Shown here: piece after piece, positions 45,013-58,290 of the stretch
How the letters are laid out: each line of letters begins with the position of its first letter
Position numbering within the stretch: position 1 is the stretch's first letter
DNA from: Armigeres subalbatus
Taxonomy: Eukaryota; Arthropoda; Insecta; Diptera; Culicidae
DNA: 64,000 nucleotides
Direction: 5' to 3'
NCBI RefSeq assembly: GCF_024139115.2
Contig: NC_085140.1
Span: 98,096,988 to 98,160,987, forward strand
Notes under the pieces: model-generated
Told to the model about the DNA's origin: nothing
The model's database searches: none
What the model saw: only the letters and a program-made list of their open reading frames with translations
Program-made: the position numbers and the translations under genes

Positions 45013-46608
45013 GTGCAATACATAAATGAAATGCTCATTTTCCCCGGGACCGGATGGTTTACTCGCAGTAGTGCTTCGGCGTTGCAATAACTTGGCCGAA
45101 CCGTTATGTGATATTTTTAATCGATCCTTTGAACAAGCAAAGTTTCCCAGTGTATGGAAGCAATCGTATATCTGCCCTATTTTTAAGGATGGTGATCGAC
45201 GGAATGTTACGAATTATCGCGGAATAACAAATTTGTGTGCCACGTCAAAACTTTTTGAAATTATTGTGAGTGGTGCTCTATTGGATCGAGCTAAGAATTA
45301 TATTTCCTTTGATCAGCACGGATTTATGCCAGGTAGATCTGTAACAACGAATCTGATCAACTTCACCTCAAACCGCATTGCTAGTATGGAGATCAAAGCA
45401 CAAATGGACGTTATCTACACCGATTTGAAAGCAGCGTTTGACAAAATTGATCACACAATCCTTATGTGCAAGTTATCTCGCCTTGTTGTATCTTCAAGAT
45501 TAGTGTCATGGTTCAGTTCCTAATTATCTGAACGAGTTTTGCGGGTGAAGCTTGACAACAATATTTCATCAGCGTTCTCCAATAAATCTGGAGTTCCGCA
45601 AGGCAGTAATCTGGGTCCGTTATTGTTCACGCTCTTCTTCAACGATGTCGCGTTGCTTTTATGAGCTGATTGCAAACTAGTGTATGCTGACGATTTAAAG
45701 CTGTATCTTGTTGTGAAATCCGTTGAGGATTGTTGGCGTCTACAAAGTCTACTAGATCAGTTTTCCGAGTGGTGCCATAGAAACAAGCTTGTAATCAATG
45801 TTGCCAAGTGTCGTGCCATCACGTTCCATCGAATTTTGAATCCCATCCGCTTCAACTACAATATCGCAGGTGAAATTCTGGCAAGAGTTAACCATGTGTG
45901 TGACCTGGGCGTACAGCTGGATGCAAAATTATCGTTTGATTTCCAGCGTTCAACGATCGTGTCACCAGCCACTAGAAGACTAAGATTTATATTCAAAATA
46001 TCCAAAGATTTTATTGACCCGCACTGTTTGAAAGCATTATACTGCTCACTCGTCCGCCCGATCCTTGAGAATGCTTCTGTTGTTTGGCTACCGCATCAAG
46101 TTTCGTGGTGCCTCCGAATTGAACGTGTGCAGAAGCGCTTCATACGCCAAGCGCTGCGAGATTTACCTTGGCGAGATCCAGTAAATTTGCCACCTTATCC
46201 GGGCAGATGTCGACTACTGGAAATCGACACATTACAACGCCGGAGGAAAATACAACAGGCGTTGCTTATTGCTAAGCTGATAAACAGTGAGATCGATGCC
46301 CCAGGACTCCGATCGATGCTAATCTTCCGTATACCGAGTAGAAATTTGCGGCATTCTACATTGCTTGTGCCCAGTTTCCACAGGACTTCATTCGGATATA
46401 ACGAACCGATAGACGCTTGCATAAGAACGTTCACCTTAGTGGAAGACCTCTTCGAGTTCAATGAGCCATCCAGTTGTTTTTCCGATAGATTAAGAAGATC
46501 AAATGTATTTTTATAAGGAGTTGTCCATGTAGACTTAAAGATCCGATGGACATAAGAAAATAAAATAAATAACATAAAATAAAATAATATAAAATAAATA
46601 AATAAAAG
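45013..46608 (+). mobile_element. Jockey-like non-LTR retrotransposon, 5'-truncated, two nonsense codons
   Basis: Plus-strand RT in a single frame from 45026 to 46516. It contains SPGPDGLLAVVLRR, QHGFMPGRSVTTNL, motif A IYTDLKAAFDKIDH, motif B GVPQGSNLGPLLFTLFFNDV and catalytic YADDLKLYL near 45680. The C-terminal RVQKRFIRQALRDLPW and LPPYPGRCRLLEIDTL complete it. Only TAA (45521-45523) and TGA (45662-45664) interrupt. A TAAAA-rich 3' tail runs about 46556-46608. The endonuclease is absent, so the copy is 5'-truncated. Jockey or CR1 assignment is by motif style, not by tree. Confidence 0.85.
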
Positions 46609-47055
46609 TCTTCTCCATTCAACCTGGTCCATGACGGCACTTCGCCAACCACGCAGTCTGCGGAGGGTCCGCAAATCGTCCTCCACCTTGCCCGCTGTGC
46701 ACCTCGCCTTCTTGTTCCAGTCGGATCGTTGTCGAGAACCATTTTCACCGGATTACTGTCCAACATTCTGGCTACGTGCCCGGCCCACCGCAGTCTTCCG
46801 ATTTTCACGGTGTGAACGATGGATGGTTCTTCGTGGTTCATTCACCTCCTCCACGTACCGTCCACAATCTGCACCCCGCCAGCGCAGCACTTTCCTTCCT
46901 TTCGCAGCGTTTTGTAGATAGTCAGTTTGGTACGGCGCCGAACTCTATTCGATTGGAGCGTTTTGCGGAGTCCAAAGTTGGTACGATTTCCTGCCATGAT
47001 GCGTCTCCGAATTTCTCTGCTGGTATCGTTATCGGCGGTATGAGCAACTGTCATA
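46609..47055 (-). mobile_element. RTE-like element, 3' fragment
   Basis: Minus strand: TADNDTSREIRRRIMAGNRT, then MNHEEPSIVHTVKIGRLRWA / GHVARMLDSNPVKMV and TRRRGAQRARW, ending RGWRSAVMDQVEWRRLL. Colinear with the C-terminal third of the 55.5-58.3 kb element; frames are broken. Its 3' end abuts the A-rich tail of the jockey-like element, tail to tail. Confidence 0.8.
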
Positions 47056-48040
47056 TTTGTATTCTATGCTTGCTGCGACGTTATCCGTTGCTTCCATGTT
47101 TAGATTGATGCCTCTGAAAAACGAGATATTTTTTTCGAATTCTAGACCGTTTCACCTTAAAGAAATAACAAGCACATCAGCAACAAGGAATGTGAATGTG
47201 TGTGAATGTTTCTTCCATTCCTCGATCTCTCCTTATCTCAATGGTCCTTTCAACATCGAGATGTAAAGAGTCGACTGTATTTCATACAAACTTGCGCTAC
47301 TAAACAATGGATTTCCCACTTGCATTTTGGGCAGCACCTCCTCCGCTATCGATGTCTCAGTTTTCTCTTCATCAGTAGTTGGTCAACTCCATTTGTAAGT
47401 TGATGAGTATCCCAGGGGCAGTGATCACTTCCCTGCCATTATCTTCCTGAATGAACGAAAAGTCCGGACAACTCCCGACCCCATCGATTATGGAAAAGCA
47501 AATTGGACCAAACCCCAGGTAGTCATAGAGAAGTAACTTGAAAGATCCTCAACTCAAATCAACGAGTATTGACCAACAGACAAGTTGCATCATCTACAAG
47601 GCGCAGAACACTACCCCGTGCAATAACACAAACCCAGAGTAAAGAGCCATCAACTAGTGGACATATGTCACTAAAGTAACAATGATGGCACGGCACACGG
47701 CTATAATAATTGTCAGACGGCTCAAGAACGGGAACCCTAACCAATAAGCTAGCCTTGCTACCTGTTGAACCAAACGGAAATTATCACAGAAGCCAAGATA
47801 GATTAATAAAAAGAACTATTAGTGAACTCTGGTAACGGGTGAACGTCATACATGGTAAAAGAAATACTAAAGGCATTGCCATGATCGTCAACGGTACAAT
47901 CACCAGATACCCGGAATTTCTGTAGGCCTTTGCTGATTATAGTTCATGATTTCGGGAACTTTATTTATGGTACTCTACAATGGTCATCAGTCGATAAAAT
48001 GCATAACTAGTTACACTTTGATTGTTCCGTTCCGAAGAAG

Positions 48041-48116
48041 CAAGGATGGCTAGGAAGCAGTACCTTGGACTCTCAATCAGTGGACTCGAGTTCGATCCTC
48101 ATGGTGAGCCTTTTTT
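48041..48116 (+). pseudogene. tRNA-like sequence with T6 run
   Basis: TGGCTAGGAAGCAGTA in A-box position, an arm TTGGACTCTCAATCA with a CUC-type loop, then GAGTTCGATCCTC in B-box position and TTTTTT at 48111-48116, the Pol III stop signal. Stems are imperfect, so it is a pseudogene or repeat head. Confidence 0.4.
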
Positions 48117-51100
48117 ATTAGATTTTTACCCGTGTATGATCACACCTCAACCCACATTCGCCTCCATCATTGTTGCCTCAGATGCTTTCAAGAAACCCTT
48201 CTCCTTAAACTAGTTGAACTTCTCTCTATCTAATGCAAAGGGCAATCTTACGAACGGCTACCCGATGCTCAGAAACGTGGATCCCATTAGAAAGATCGTT
48301 CTACTAACGGTCATTTCACTAACCAGCTGTACTTGTACGATAGCTGAAAAATAATGAATAGAAGGTTAGTGGACCACTTGACTGCTAACCAAACCCTCGA
48401 CAATCGGGCAATCGGCATCATGGTTTCCGTTCATGTTTCAATGCCAACTCCTACTTATCTATTCCAGAACATATGCAGGAGGACTCTATGAACAATCTAA
48501 TAACAACCTTCCTCGACCTGGCCAACGATGGCCATCTTTTTACAAGAAAATCGAATGACACTAAGACCTTCAAGGTTCCGTCGTCGCCGTCAAACTTTTT
48601 CTGGTGGCGATGGATGAAATCTTCTAGAATATTCCTCGGTGTATAAGAATCTTCCGGAAGGCATTCCGATCTATCAGAAGAAAACTACAAAACCCAGTGA
48701 GGTAACAATATCAAAGCAAACAGGGTCAACGCATTTCTCCTAAGAGAGGCGTACCGATCCTTCAACACAGTGACCGATGTCACGCTCACCGGTGGTAAAA
48801 CTCCACCGAACTGATGCACGGAGTTGGCAGGACAGATTCATTGCGATTGATCGATTTAAAAAAAAAAAAAAAGGTGTGCTACAAGCTAAAAGAACAGCAA
48901 CCACTTCCAAAGGACGTTCTAATACAGTGACGGGCAAACGATTCTGGGCAAAACACAGTCAGACCCGTTGATGAAGTTGTATCAACATCTGCTTCTCCGA
49001 TGGATCCAAAGCTGGAGGAAAAGTCAGCATCACAATCTCCAAACATAATAAAAACCGTAGTCATAGCCTTCCAGATCCAATATATCTGCCAAGGTTGTGG
49101 CCATCAACCATACTATGAGCGCACTCTGGTTGTGACGGACCTGGCCAGTGTGGCATGAATTTCATTTTTGTTTTCTCCATCCCACGTGCTAAATGACGTT
49201 CGAATCATTTTTAGTTGTGCAAATGCGATGTACAAATGAACGAATGCTCAGAATAAAAATGATCAAATTACCGCCATTGGCCCTTTTGAAGCTTTATCGA
49301 TATTTACACCTTAAAAAGGAAACCACGTTTTCTCAAACGGACACGACACACCGCCCATAAATATTTTGCTCTTTGGTAGCGATCAACAATCCTCCATAAA
49401 TCTACCGTGGAACCATGTAGGACCTACCGACAAACCAACTAACATGTGTTTCTCTTTGCACCTCACCTCATTAAAGCTCCTCTACACATAAACATAGTGG
49501 ACAACGGTATGGACCTATGTGGGCCTAAGGTGGATACCCGCGGTGACGACGACGACGCAACTAGAAACCTTATGAGGAAGTGGCGGCAATTAGGGCCCCG
49601 TGGTGCACGTGCGGTGAACAGAAGAAGCAAAACAAAACACAACCGGGCGCGATATGGCGCGCACGGCAGTCGGCGGCGCGGTTGTGTTTACGAATGCATT
49701 TGCACTAAAACCGTTGCTCTCTGTTGCAGGCGTTGTTAGTTTCGTTTTTTCCATCTCCATCTATGTGTGTGGAATTGCATTAAGGCGATCTTTTTATGCA
49801 TATTTGCCATCGGCAGCATGACCGGAGAGGTGAATGCACTACTCCCGCAGTTGTGGCTTCGTAGGTTAGGTTCTTTGTGTCGAAGTTGTGCAGGCCAATG
49901 TTGTGAATACAGACAAATAACTTACTGAATCTATTTAGCAACATTGTTTAAAAATTTACACTAGGTAGGGATATTCTGTTGGACTATTAAACATGTACGA
50001 GATGTAAGACTTAGATACAAAAGCACATCCATAGATGTACAAGTACACCAGTTTAAATTAGTACAACCATTTGAAGAAATTGCGTTTCATCTTACGAAAA
50101 GCAAAACAAAATCACCGTCGTACTCTTCTACTAACTGGGAAGTATCTGTAACCTTGAAATAATCGCGTAATCTTGCAAGCGAACGTAGTCAATGATTACG
50201 AAATGCATTGTTTGTAATTAAATGGCACGAACCGTGGTACGGCTAATCAAACATCAACAATGCAAACGAATCCTACCGACAGTTGAGCAACGAATATTGG
50301 GCAGGCATTATGGCGAACATAAAGTATACAAGAGATGAATTACTGCGATGGACTAAGATTTTTGAAATTGGCACATTTTCCATGATTAAACAGTTTGGAT
50401 TCACAGTCTCGCCAAGAAATCCACGCTTTTTGCATGGAAATCTACTTTTGAACTGGACGAACATTCAACCATAACAGTTGGTACAACGACTAAATATACT
50501 AAACTAAAAAGAAAAAAAATGTGTGTGCAGCAATACTTCTCGAAATTGCGATCGCTGTTCAATTGACTGCAATTTTTGGCATCCACCATCAACTCAGCGT
50601 TAGCGGCGCGGCAGACAAGCATAGTTGCATTTATTTCGTACGGTGGCGCACGGTGCCAACAACGAACAACGTTTTCCTGACCTACCGTAATGCGTAATCA
50701 AGTTGTTAAATTCTGTTACAGTCAGTATGTCGATCAGTCGTTTTGACTTGTGCCTTCAAGCGCTTAGGGAAATCATCGACAATGGACGCTAGTTCCTCCG
50801 TAGAAACATGTAACATTGGTTCGACTTATTTTTAAACGATCCAACGAGGCTTAGTACAAGGCCCTGGATTCAAGATTGAACCAGACAGAGTCATCAATGT
50901 GCAGGAATTGAATCCAAATGAAAATGAAAAAGTCTCTCATTTATCATCTCTGTATACATACATATACAATATGTAACATACCGTATGAGACTTTTTCGCA
51001 AGCTTTTATGATAAAGAACTGATTCGGGAGGCTCTACCTCATAATAAATTTGTTTTAAAAGCTCCAAACGCGGGGAGCACTGGTTCTGATGATGCATTTT

Positions 51101-52730
51101 AACTTGTTCTACACAGCTGTGCGATCTCCAACACAAAATAGCCGAGAACAAAGCGAGAATCGTCACTTCTCTGTGGGGGCTGTCTATCCGATTCTGTTTT
51201 TTTCGCAATTGTATACAAGTTTGATAAAATTGTTATCATGGCTTGTTATGATTCGGAACAGTTTTAATTGCCTTTCTTACTGTTCGTTATCTTTTGAGAG
51301 CGATTTTTGCAAACCCTGTCCATAGTATTTATACCAGGAGAGTATGTGGGCAATTTGGTTAAATATCACTGGAAAAGCCAGTTGAAAAGTCCCAGCGTAT
51401 TTTTTTTATCCATGTATGGTGCATAGCCTTGCATTCGTTTTGACGAAAAAGTATACTTGCCCAAGGTGTCAGAGTGTCCTTCAAAAGCTTCACCTAGATT
51501 GAAAGGATGATAATGAGAGTTAAAGACCTTACTAATTATTATCTGATTTCCTAATTCTTAATTGATTCCTTCACTGATTCTTTTTAGAGTGGGTTTTAAT
51601 AACTAGAATTGTCAAATACAATAAAAATGGAACGTCTTATGTCCATAGGTACGTGCTTTATTACACCTATTGTCATGACACGTTTCAGTTGTAAAATCAT
51701 TTATTATTAATTACTACCTTACATACATTCTGGCAAACAATGAGCCATATACTCAACAATTGTATGATGTTGTACAAAATGCGTTGTATTCCAAATAGAG
51801 GAACATAAAAACATAACCACTTCGAGGGTGTTGCCGAGGGCTAAACTGTTGCTTCAAAGCAATTCCGAACCAGAAAGGAAAGGCCCCAAGTTCAACACAG
51901 TCCGGACGGACGTTGCCTCATCTTTGTCGCCTCGTCCGTCACGATGCAATTCACAACGAACAAAAGAAAAGTAGAGGCATGACGCTCTCTGATGGTAGTG
52001 TGGTGCATGCATGGATGGTGGGCGACAATGGAAACTGATGTGCGTCGGTCGGTCTCGACGACAACGATCACAGTTGGCGGTGTGGCGGTCAAAATCCAAG
52101 GTGAAGGTTAGCTTTGATCAGAACCACGGTATACAGAATCAAGGTAGGCTCGTAAAGAAAATGACAGTTCAAAAGTGACGTGATTGCTATCGCAGCATGA
52201 ATGAGTGCAAAAGAAGGCCAAACTCAATCGTAGAGCGTTGGCTTGCTTCGTCCCGAGCAGCGAGGGCAGTGACGTCAATTGTTTACAGTGAAAATTGATA
52301 TTTACGTACGTGTCGATAGTGCCTTGTTTTTGTATGCCGTGGATCAGAACTATTCTGATCATCTGTTTCAGCGGACATTGAAAAAATCTGTGCAGCTCAT
52401 ATTTCCAAGATGTTTGCATATTGCATATGCAATAGAGTTAGGTGTCATGGTCATTTTTACAAATCGTTGGATTTTCAAATCGATTCTGGATCCCGAACAG
52501 CTATGCATAATTTGGGATCGATTGATTGCTTCCTCGCTTTCCGCATCGCTTTTGAAGTTTATGTGGAATTTAGTATGGGAAAACGTATATTTTTGCATTT
52601 TTACTTCTAAATGGGTCAGTTCATCGTAAAACAAGTGCGTTGAACCCAAAGAATGCCGAAAAACTTTGCTGAATAAGGTACGTTGTTGGAACCCCAAGCA
52701 ACACACATGTTGTAAATCAGTTGATAATTT

Positions 52731-52760
52731 TCATATATGACCAAATTTGGTCATATATGA
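52731..52760. repeat. Perfect 30-bp palindrome with CArG-type core
   Basis: TCATATATGACCAAA is followed directly by its reverse complement. The centre 52741-52750 is CCAAATTTGG, which fits CC(A/T)6GG. No gene nearby was recognised. Confidence 0.75.
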
Positions 52761-53576
52761 GTTATTGCAACAAAATCAACGTGAATTGTGCTGCTAGGGA
52801 CGTCCACGAGAAAAATTATAAAGATTGAATTTCAAACCATATGCAAAAAAATCGTTCATTTTTTCAGAACTGCCGAATAGAGTTCATTGCTTCCACCTAA
52901 AAGATAGTGACTAGCCCCAAATAAATATCTGTGGATAATAATTAGACCTTCCAGCTACGTACCTTCTTCGACATAGTCTTCCGGCATCTTTCAGACAATA
53001 ACGTATTGAGTAACGTGATTGATGATGAATTGAAGCCACTAAGAGCAAAAATGTAAAAATGTACGTTTTCTCATACTAATCTCCATATAAACTAAAAATA
53101 TATTATCATAATAATATCAATCATTGTCTCGCAATAGTATTTCGTGATATTTCTAGTATCCACGTTTTTCGTCAAACAATGAAACGGTTGCTAGTTCGGT
53201 TGCTATGACGTTTGCCAGTTAGTTGATGAAACACAGTGCTCCTCCGTATGGGAAACACCTGATTTCTACCTTCCACAGATTCTAGAAAACTTTCAAACCG
53301 CATTTGATGTTTCTAATACCATCAAACCAAAACGTGGGCCCCAAAGGTTGCTCAAAAAGTAATGATAATAGAAATAGTTGTTCAGTGATTTTTTAAGAAT
53401 TTAAAGAAGACTGAAATCATGTGTTGCCTAAAACTGGGTGGACTGTATCGACTGGGTGGCGTTGTGTTTCATGCTTTCCCAACCAGGGCTCTTTGATCAA
53501 TTTACCGTAGATTTTCGCTAGTATTTGTTGGTATTTTTGGATACTGTCGAAAGTTTAGAGTTAGTTGCCCCTTGTA

Positions 53577-53680
53577 TATATCTATTTATTTATTTATTTA
53601 TTTATTTATTTATACGTCGCAAGGATGGACTTTTGATCCCGATATGTCCCGCCTATTTATTTATTTATTATGTACTAGCA
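53577..53680 (+). repeat. (TTTA)n microsatellite with second short block
   Basis: TTTA repeated about nine times at 53577-53612, and again four times at 53655-53671. It is followed by ACTAGCAGACCCGACGAACT, a motif I associate with ends of insect interspersed repeats but cannot name. Confidence 0.75.
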
Positions 53681-53819
53681 GACCCGACGAACTTCGTTTC
53701 GCCTAAAATTGATTGATTCTCTGATTAGTTCTCGAGTTATGTCAAAATTTCTGTTAAATTTGAATGGAAGCCACCCTTTCCAGAAGAGGGAGGGGTTTCG
53801 AACCACCACAGCAACATCT

Positions 53820-54000
53820 TGTATCTTGTACTTGTATTTTCTTTATGCAACTGTTACTTGTAAATTCCACTAATAATATTAGTGCGGTTTACTTGTAATA
53901 TTAGTCTTGTAAATTCATACTTGTAGATTCATTATGCAACAGAAAAATACAAGTTACAAGCTACTCTACTAATATTATTAGTAAAATTTCGATTATGCTA
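53820..54000. repeat. AT-rich inverted-repeat remnant
   Basis: ACTAATAATATTAGT at about 53871 and CTACTAATATTATTAGTA at about 53972, with CTTGTA(T)TTT / ACAAGTTACAAG words on both sides, suggest a decayed foldback. Ends not defined. Confidence 0.4.
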
Positions 54001-54305
54001 CAGGCCCTAGGGTGCATCTCTGCCCTATAGTCGACACTTCATTTGATTTTGATGTTCCATTTCGGGACGTTCTTCTTCCCTATTATGGACCCCCAAAATA
54101 TTCCTATTATGGACACTCTCATGTTTATTTTTACAAAATTGTTAAAAATAATCTAATTTAACTTTCCGTAGCATTTCCAATGCATGTAATCAAATCATAG
54201 AACTGTAAGGTAGGTTCTCCCAATGGAATTTCATAGCAAAATGTTTACATTGTGCTGTAATAATGCAAAAATGGCTGGAGGGTCCACTATTGGTCATTTT
54301 TCCCT

Positions 54306-54498
54306 ATATTCATCTCATTGCAAAACAAAGAAATACAGCATCAACATCGTCGCTTTTTTTTGCTAACACGCGTGCTCACTGGTGAAAAAATCACAAAAAT
54401 AAGAAACCAATCAAATTCCTTTTCATTGTTTTGTTTTCGATGGGATAGAAATAGGAGCTATGGGATGAAGTGCCGAGCCGTTCCCCTAGTTGTAAAAA
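54306..54498 (+). repeat. Dispersed ~190-bp repeat, copy 2
   Basis: Same sequence family and orientation as 6432-6620. It is bordered by TATGGACACT-type words on the left (54070-54120) that may belong to a larger element. Confidence 0.65.
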
Positions 54499-54499
54499 A

Positions 54500-55375
54500 T
54501 TCTTCTGCGCATAATGGACATTAGGCATAACGGACGTCCATTACACCTAACTAGAAATACTAGAATAAGAGATCGGCGAAGACGCCATCTTGTTTCCAAT
54601 CGAACCGTCAAAAGCGGTTCTAATTCGACTTGTTTACTTTTTGCTTCCATAAGAAGCAAGCAAAAAGTTCAAATGCTGCCAGTGTTATTTTCACGATTTC
54701 ATGCATTTTCATACATTTCTACAGTTTTTCACTCCGCCGGTCTCTGGTTATAGGGTTGCTAAACCTAACGTACTAATGTCGCTGACCCCACCGAATGGTC
54801 TTCAAGGCTGTACTCGACAAACAAACAAAAATGTTTATAAAACCTTCAGGGAATAAACTACAACACCATTATTATGTTTCCACTTAACGTTTTTAATCAA
54901 TCATTTCTTCAATATTTTATAATGCACGAGAAAGGCATCATCAATGCTAAGTGGATTAATTTGGGTTTTTTATACATACAGATGGTCAAAATTTGTCAAT
55001 TCCATACAAAATGTATGAAAAACCATTTCATCGGAAAATTTGGATTTCGAATTTCGAAGTATTGCGGTTTCATCATAACATTTTTCCCCGTAAATAGAAA
55101 ACGAAAACGAATATAAATTAGCAAAAACTAGGCTGTCCAATATTAAGTGATGCGCGGTCGTACAAATGCCAACTTTGTTATATATATAGAAGATAGATAT
55201 AGAAGAATAGAAGAGAAGAAGGGCAAAAAGAGCACCCCATTTTGAAAAAAATCAAATAATACACAAAATACTCAAACTCCATTGCACATAGATCTTTATG
55301 ATTTACTTTGCGCTGAATCTGTTGAGTAACGTACCTTATCAAATTTAATGAAATTTTAAGCTGATTTCTGTTATG
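54500..55375. other. Unassigned stretch
   Basis: Short open frames (54514-54753, 54874-55116) without recognisable domains. Nothing supportable. Confidence 0.35.
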
Positions 55376-55459
55376 AAAATTATCTTTGAGCTTTTTAGTG
55401 GAATTTCTTCACTTGTTCTAAGACGAGTTTGTTCATTTTTTCATTTATTTAGTTAACAT

Positions 55460-57388
55460 CTAAACAGATAACACTGAATCAACAATTTGACGCCACAATG
55501 CACGGTTCGAGGCCGCATCTCTCCATCCTCGGATACGCCCCACGCTCGCCAAGTCGTTCTGCACCTGGTCTGCCCATCTCGCTCGCTGCGCTCCACGCCG
55601 TCTCGTACCTGCCGGATCGGAAGCGAACACCATCTTTGCAGGGTTGCTGTCCGGCATTCTTGAAACATGTCCTGCCCATCGTACCCTTCCGGCTTTAGCT
55701 ACCTTCTGGATACTGGGTTCGCCGTAGAGTTGGGCGAGCTCATGGTTCATTCTTCGCCGCCACACACCGTCTTCTTGCACACCGCCAAAGATGGTCCTAA
55801 GCACCCGTCTCTCGAATACTCCGAGTGCTTGCAAGTCCTCCTCGAGCATTATCCATGTTTCATGTCCGTAGAGGACAACCGGTCTTATTAACGTCTTGTA
55901 CATGGCATTTGGTGCGGTGGCGAATCTTTTCGACCGCAGTTTCTTCTGGAGCCCGTAGTAGGCCCGACTTCCACAGATGATGCGCCTTCGTATTTCACGA
56001 CTAACGTTGTTGTCAGCCGTTAGCAAGGATCCGAGGTAGACGAATTCCTCGACCACTTCGAAGGTATCCCCGTCTATCGTAACACTGCTTCCTAGGCGGG
56101 CCCTGTCGCGCTCGGTTCCGCCCACAAGCATGTACTTTGTCTTTGACGCATTCACCACCAGTCCAACTTTTGTTGCTTCACGTTTCAGGCGGGTGTACAG
56201 TTCTGCCACCTTTGCAAATGTTCGGCCGACAATGTCCATGTCATCCGCGAAGCAAATGAATTGACTGGACTGCACACCATCCACCGTTGCTTTGATCAGT
56301 CTGGTAAGCTTCCCAGGGAAGCTGTTCTCGTCCATAATTTTCCATAGCTCTACGCGGTCTATACTGTCGTATGCCGCCTTGAAATCAACGAACAGATGGT
56401 GCGTTGGGACCTGGTATTCACGGCATTTTTGAAGGATTTGCCGTACAGTAAAGATCTGGTCCGTTGTCGAGCGGCCGTCAACGAAGCCGGCTTGATAACT
56501 TCCCACAAACTCGTTCACTAATGGTGACAGACGACGGAAGATGATCTGGGATATCACTTTGTAGGCGGCATTAAGGATGGTGATCGCTCGAAAGTTCTCA
56601 CACTCCAGTTTGTCGCCTTTCTTGTAGATGGGGCATATAACCCCTTCCTTCCACTCCTCCGGTAGCTGTTCGGTTTCCCAGATTCTGACTATCAGTTTGT
56701 GCAGGCAAGGTGCCAGCTTTTCCGGGCCCATCTTGATGAGCTCAGCTCCGATACCATCCTTACCAGCGGCTTTGTTGGTCTTTAGCTGTTGAATGGCATC
56801 CTTAACTTCCCTCAAGGTGGGGGCTGGTTGGCTTCCATCGTCCGCTGAACTGACGTAGTCATCTCCTCCGCTGCCTTGACTTTCACTGCCTGTACTCTCA
56901 GCGCCATTCAGATGTTCCTCGTAGTGCTGCTTCCACCTTTCGATCACCACACGTTCGTCCGTCAAGATGCTCCCATCCTTATCCCGGCACATTTCGGCTC
57001 GCGGCACGTAGCCTTTGCGGGATGCGTTGAGCTTCTGATAGAATTTGCGTGTATCTTGAGAACGACACAGCTGTTCCATCTCCTCGCACTCCGCTTCTTC
57101 CAGGCGGCGTTTCTTCTCCTGAAAAAGGCGGGTCTGCTGTCTCCGCTTCCGTCTATAACGTTCCACGTTCTGCCGGGTACCTTGCTGCAGCGCGACCGCC
57201 CGCGCTGCGTCCTTCTCCTCCAGAATCTGTCTGCACTCTTCGTCGAACCAATCGTTCCGTCGACTTCGACCCATATACCCGACGTTGTTCTCCGCTGCGT
57301 CGTTAATGGCTGCTTTGACTGTATTCCAGCAGTCCTCAAGAGGGGCCCCATCGAGCTCACCCTCTTCCGGCAACGCTGCCTCGAGATG
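55460..57388 (-). pseudogene. RTE-like RT and C-terminal domain, motif-B segment missing
   Basis: Open for 637 codons from 57373. Order: basic coiled linker (residues 50-115), REVKDAIQQLKTNKAAGKDG (188-207), GFVDGRSTTDQIFTVRQ (297-313), motif A (328-339), then LIKATVDGVQ followed at once by SSQFICFADDMDIVG. Related RTs have about 60-70 residues, including the RQGD motif, between these two blocks. Their in-frame absence means this RT cannot work. The start codon is not meaningful because the frame continues upstream through a TAG. Confidence 0.85.
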
Positions 57389-58290
57389 CTACGCGTATGC
57401 AGTGGCGACATCAGGTTGCTTCAGTCGCTCTAGGTCGTACCGCGGCGGTCGTCGGTACCGAACATTGTTGATGACGGATAGTTTTGGGCGCAGTTTAACC
57501 ATCACCAGATAGTGGTCAGAGTCGATGTTAGCGCCACGATATGTCCTGACGTCGATAATGTCGGAGAAGTGCCGTCCATCAATCAGAACGTGGTCGATTT
57601 GTGATTCTGTCTGCAGTGGTGATCTCCAGGTGTACCGATACGGGAGGCTGTGTTGGAAGTAGGTGCTACGAATGGCCATATTCTTGGAGGCGGCGAAATC
57701 AATTAGTCGTAGGCCGTTTTCGTTCGTCAGCCGGTGAGCGCTGAACTTTCCAATAGTCGGTCTAAACTCCTCCTCTTGGCCAACCTGAGCGTTCAAATCT
57801 CCTATGATGATTTTGACGTCGTGTCTTGGGCAGCTGTCGTACTCACGTTCCAGCTGCGCGTAGAATGCGTCCTTATCATCATCAGTGCTTCCGGAGTGTG
57901 GGCTATGGACGTTGATTATGCTGAAGTTGAAGAACCGGCCTTTGATCCTCAACCTGCACATTCTTTCATTGATCGGCCACCACCCGATCACGCGCCTTTG
58001 CATAACGCCCATCACTATGAGAGCTGTTCCCAGCTCGTGTGTGTTGCCGCAGCTCTGGTAGATGGTATGATTACCTCTAAACGTTTGCACCATTGATCCC
58101 TTCCAACAAACCTCCTGCAGCGCTACGATGCCGAATCCACGGTCCTTGAGCACATCGGCGAGTATGCGTGTGCTCCCGATGAAGTTGAGAGATTTGCAGT
58201 TCCACGAACCGAGTTTCCAATCGCTAGTCCCTTTTCGTCGCAGTGGTCTTCGCCGATGGTTCCGGTCCGTACTCTCTTGTTGATTGTTCG
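57389..58290 (-). pseudogene. RTE-like apurinic/apyrimidinic endonuclease domain
   Basis: About 300 codons, same frame as the RT. The catalytic set E (LQEVCW), D/N (GDLNAQ) and SDH (DSDHYLV) are all present. It ends with DLERLKQPDVATAYA and TAG, where a single C-to-T change from CAG would explain the stop. The endonuclease itself looks intact. Confidence 0.85.

Larger units (their letters stand above)
47056..53570. other. Large unassigned stretch
   Basis: No coding region supported. Small items: tRNA-like 48041-48116, an A14 run near 48857-48870, a GC-richer patch 49500-49740 with a GAC repeat and a Lys/Arg-rich frame, and the palindrome at 52731-52760. 50283-50474 is open on both strands and was not called. 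Possible host intron or intergenic DNA. Confidence 0.4.

Noticed and set aside
50283..50474. Frame containing YTRDELL, similar to an eIF4E-binding motif (YxxxxL)
   Set aside because: The motif is too short to be informative, the frame is open on both strands, and no flanking exons were found.
56876..57433. 185-codon plus-strand frame
   Set aside because: Shadow of the RTE-like ORF2 on the minus strand.
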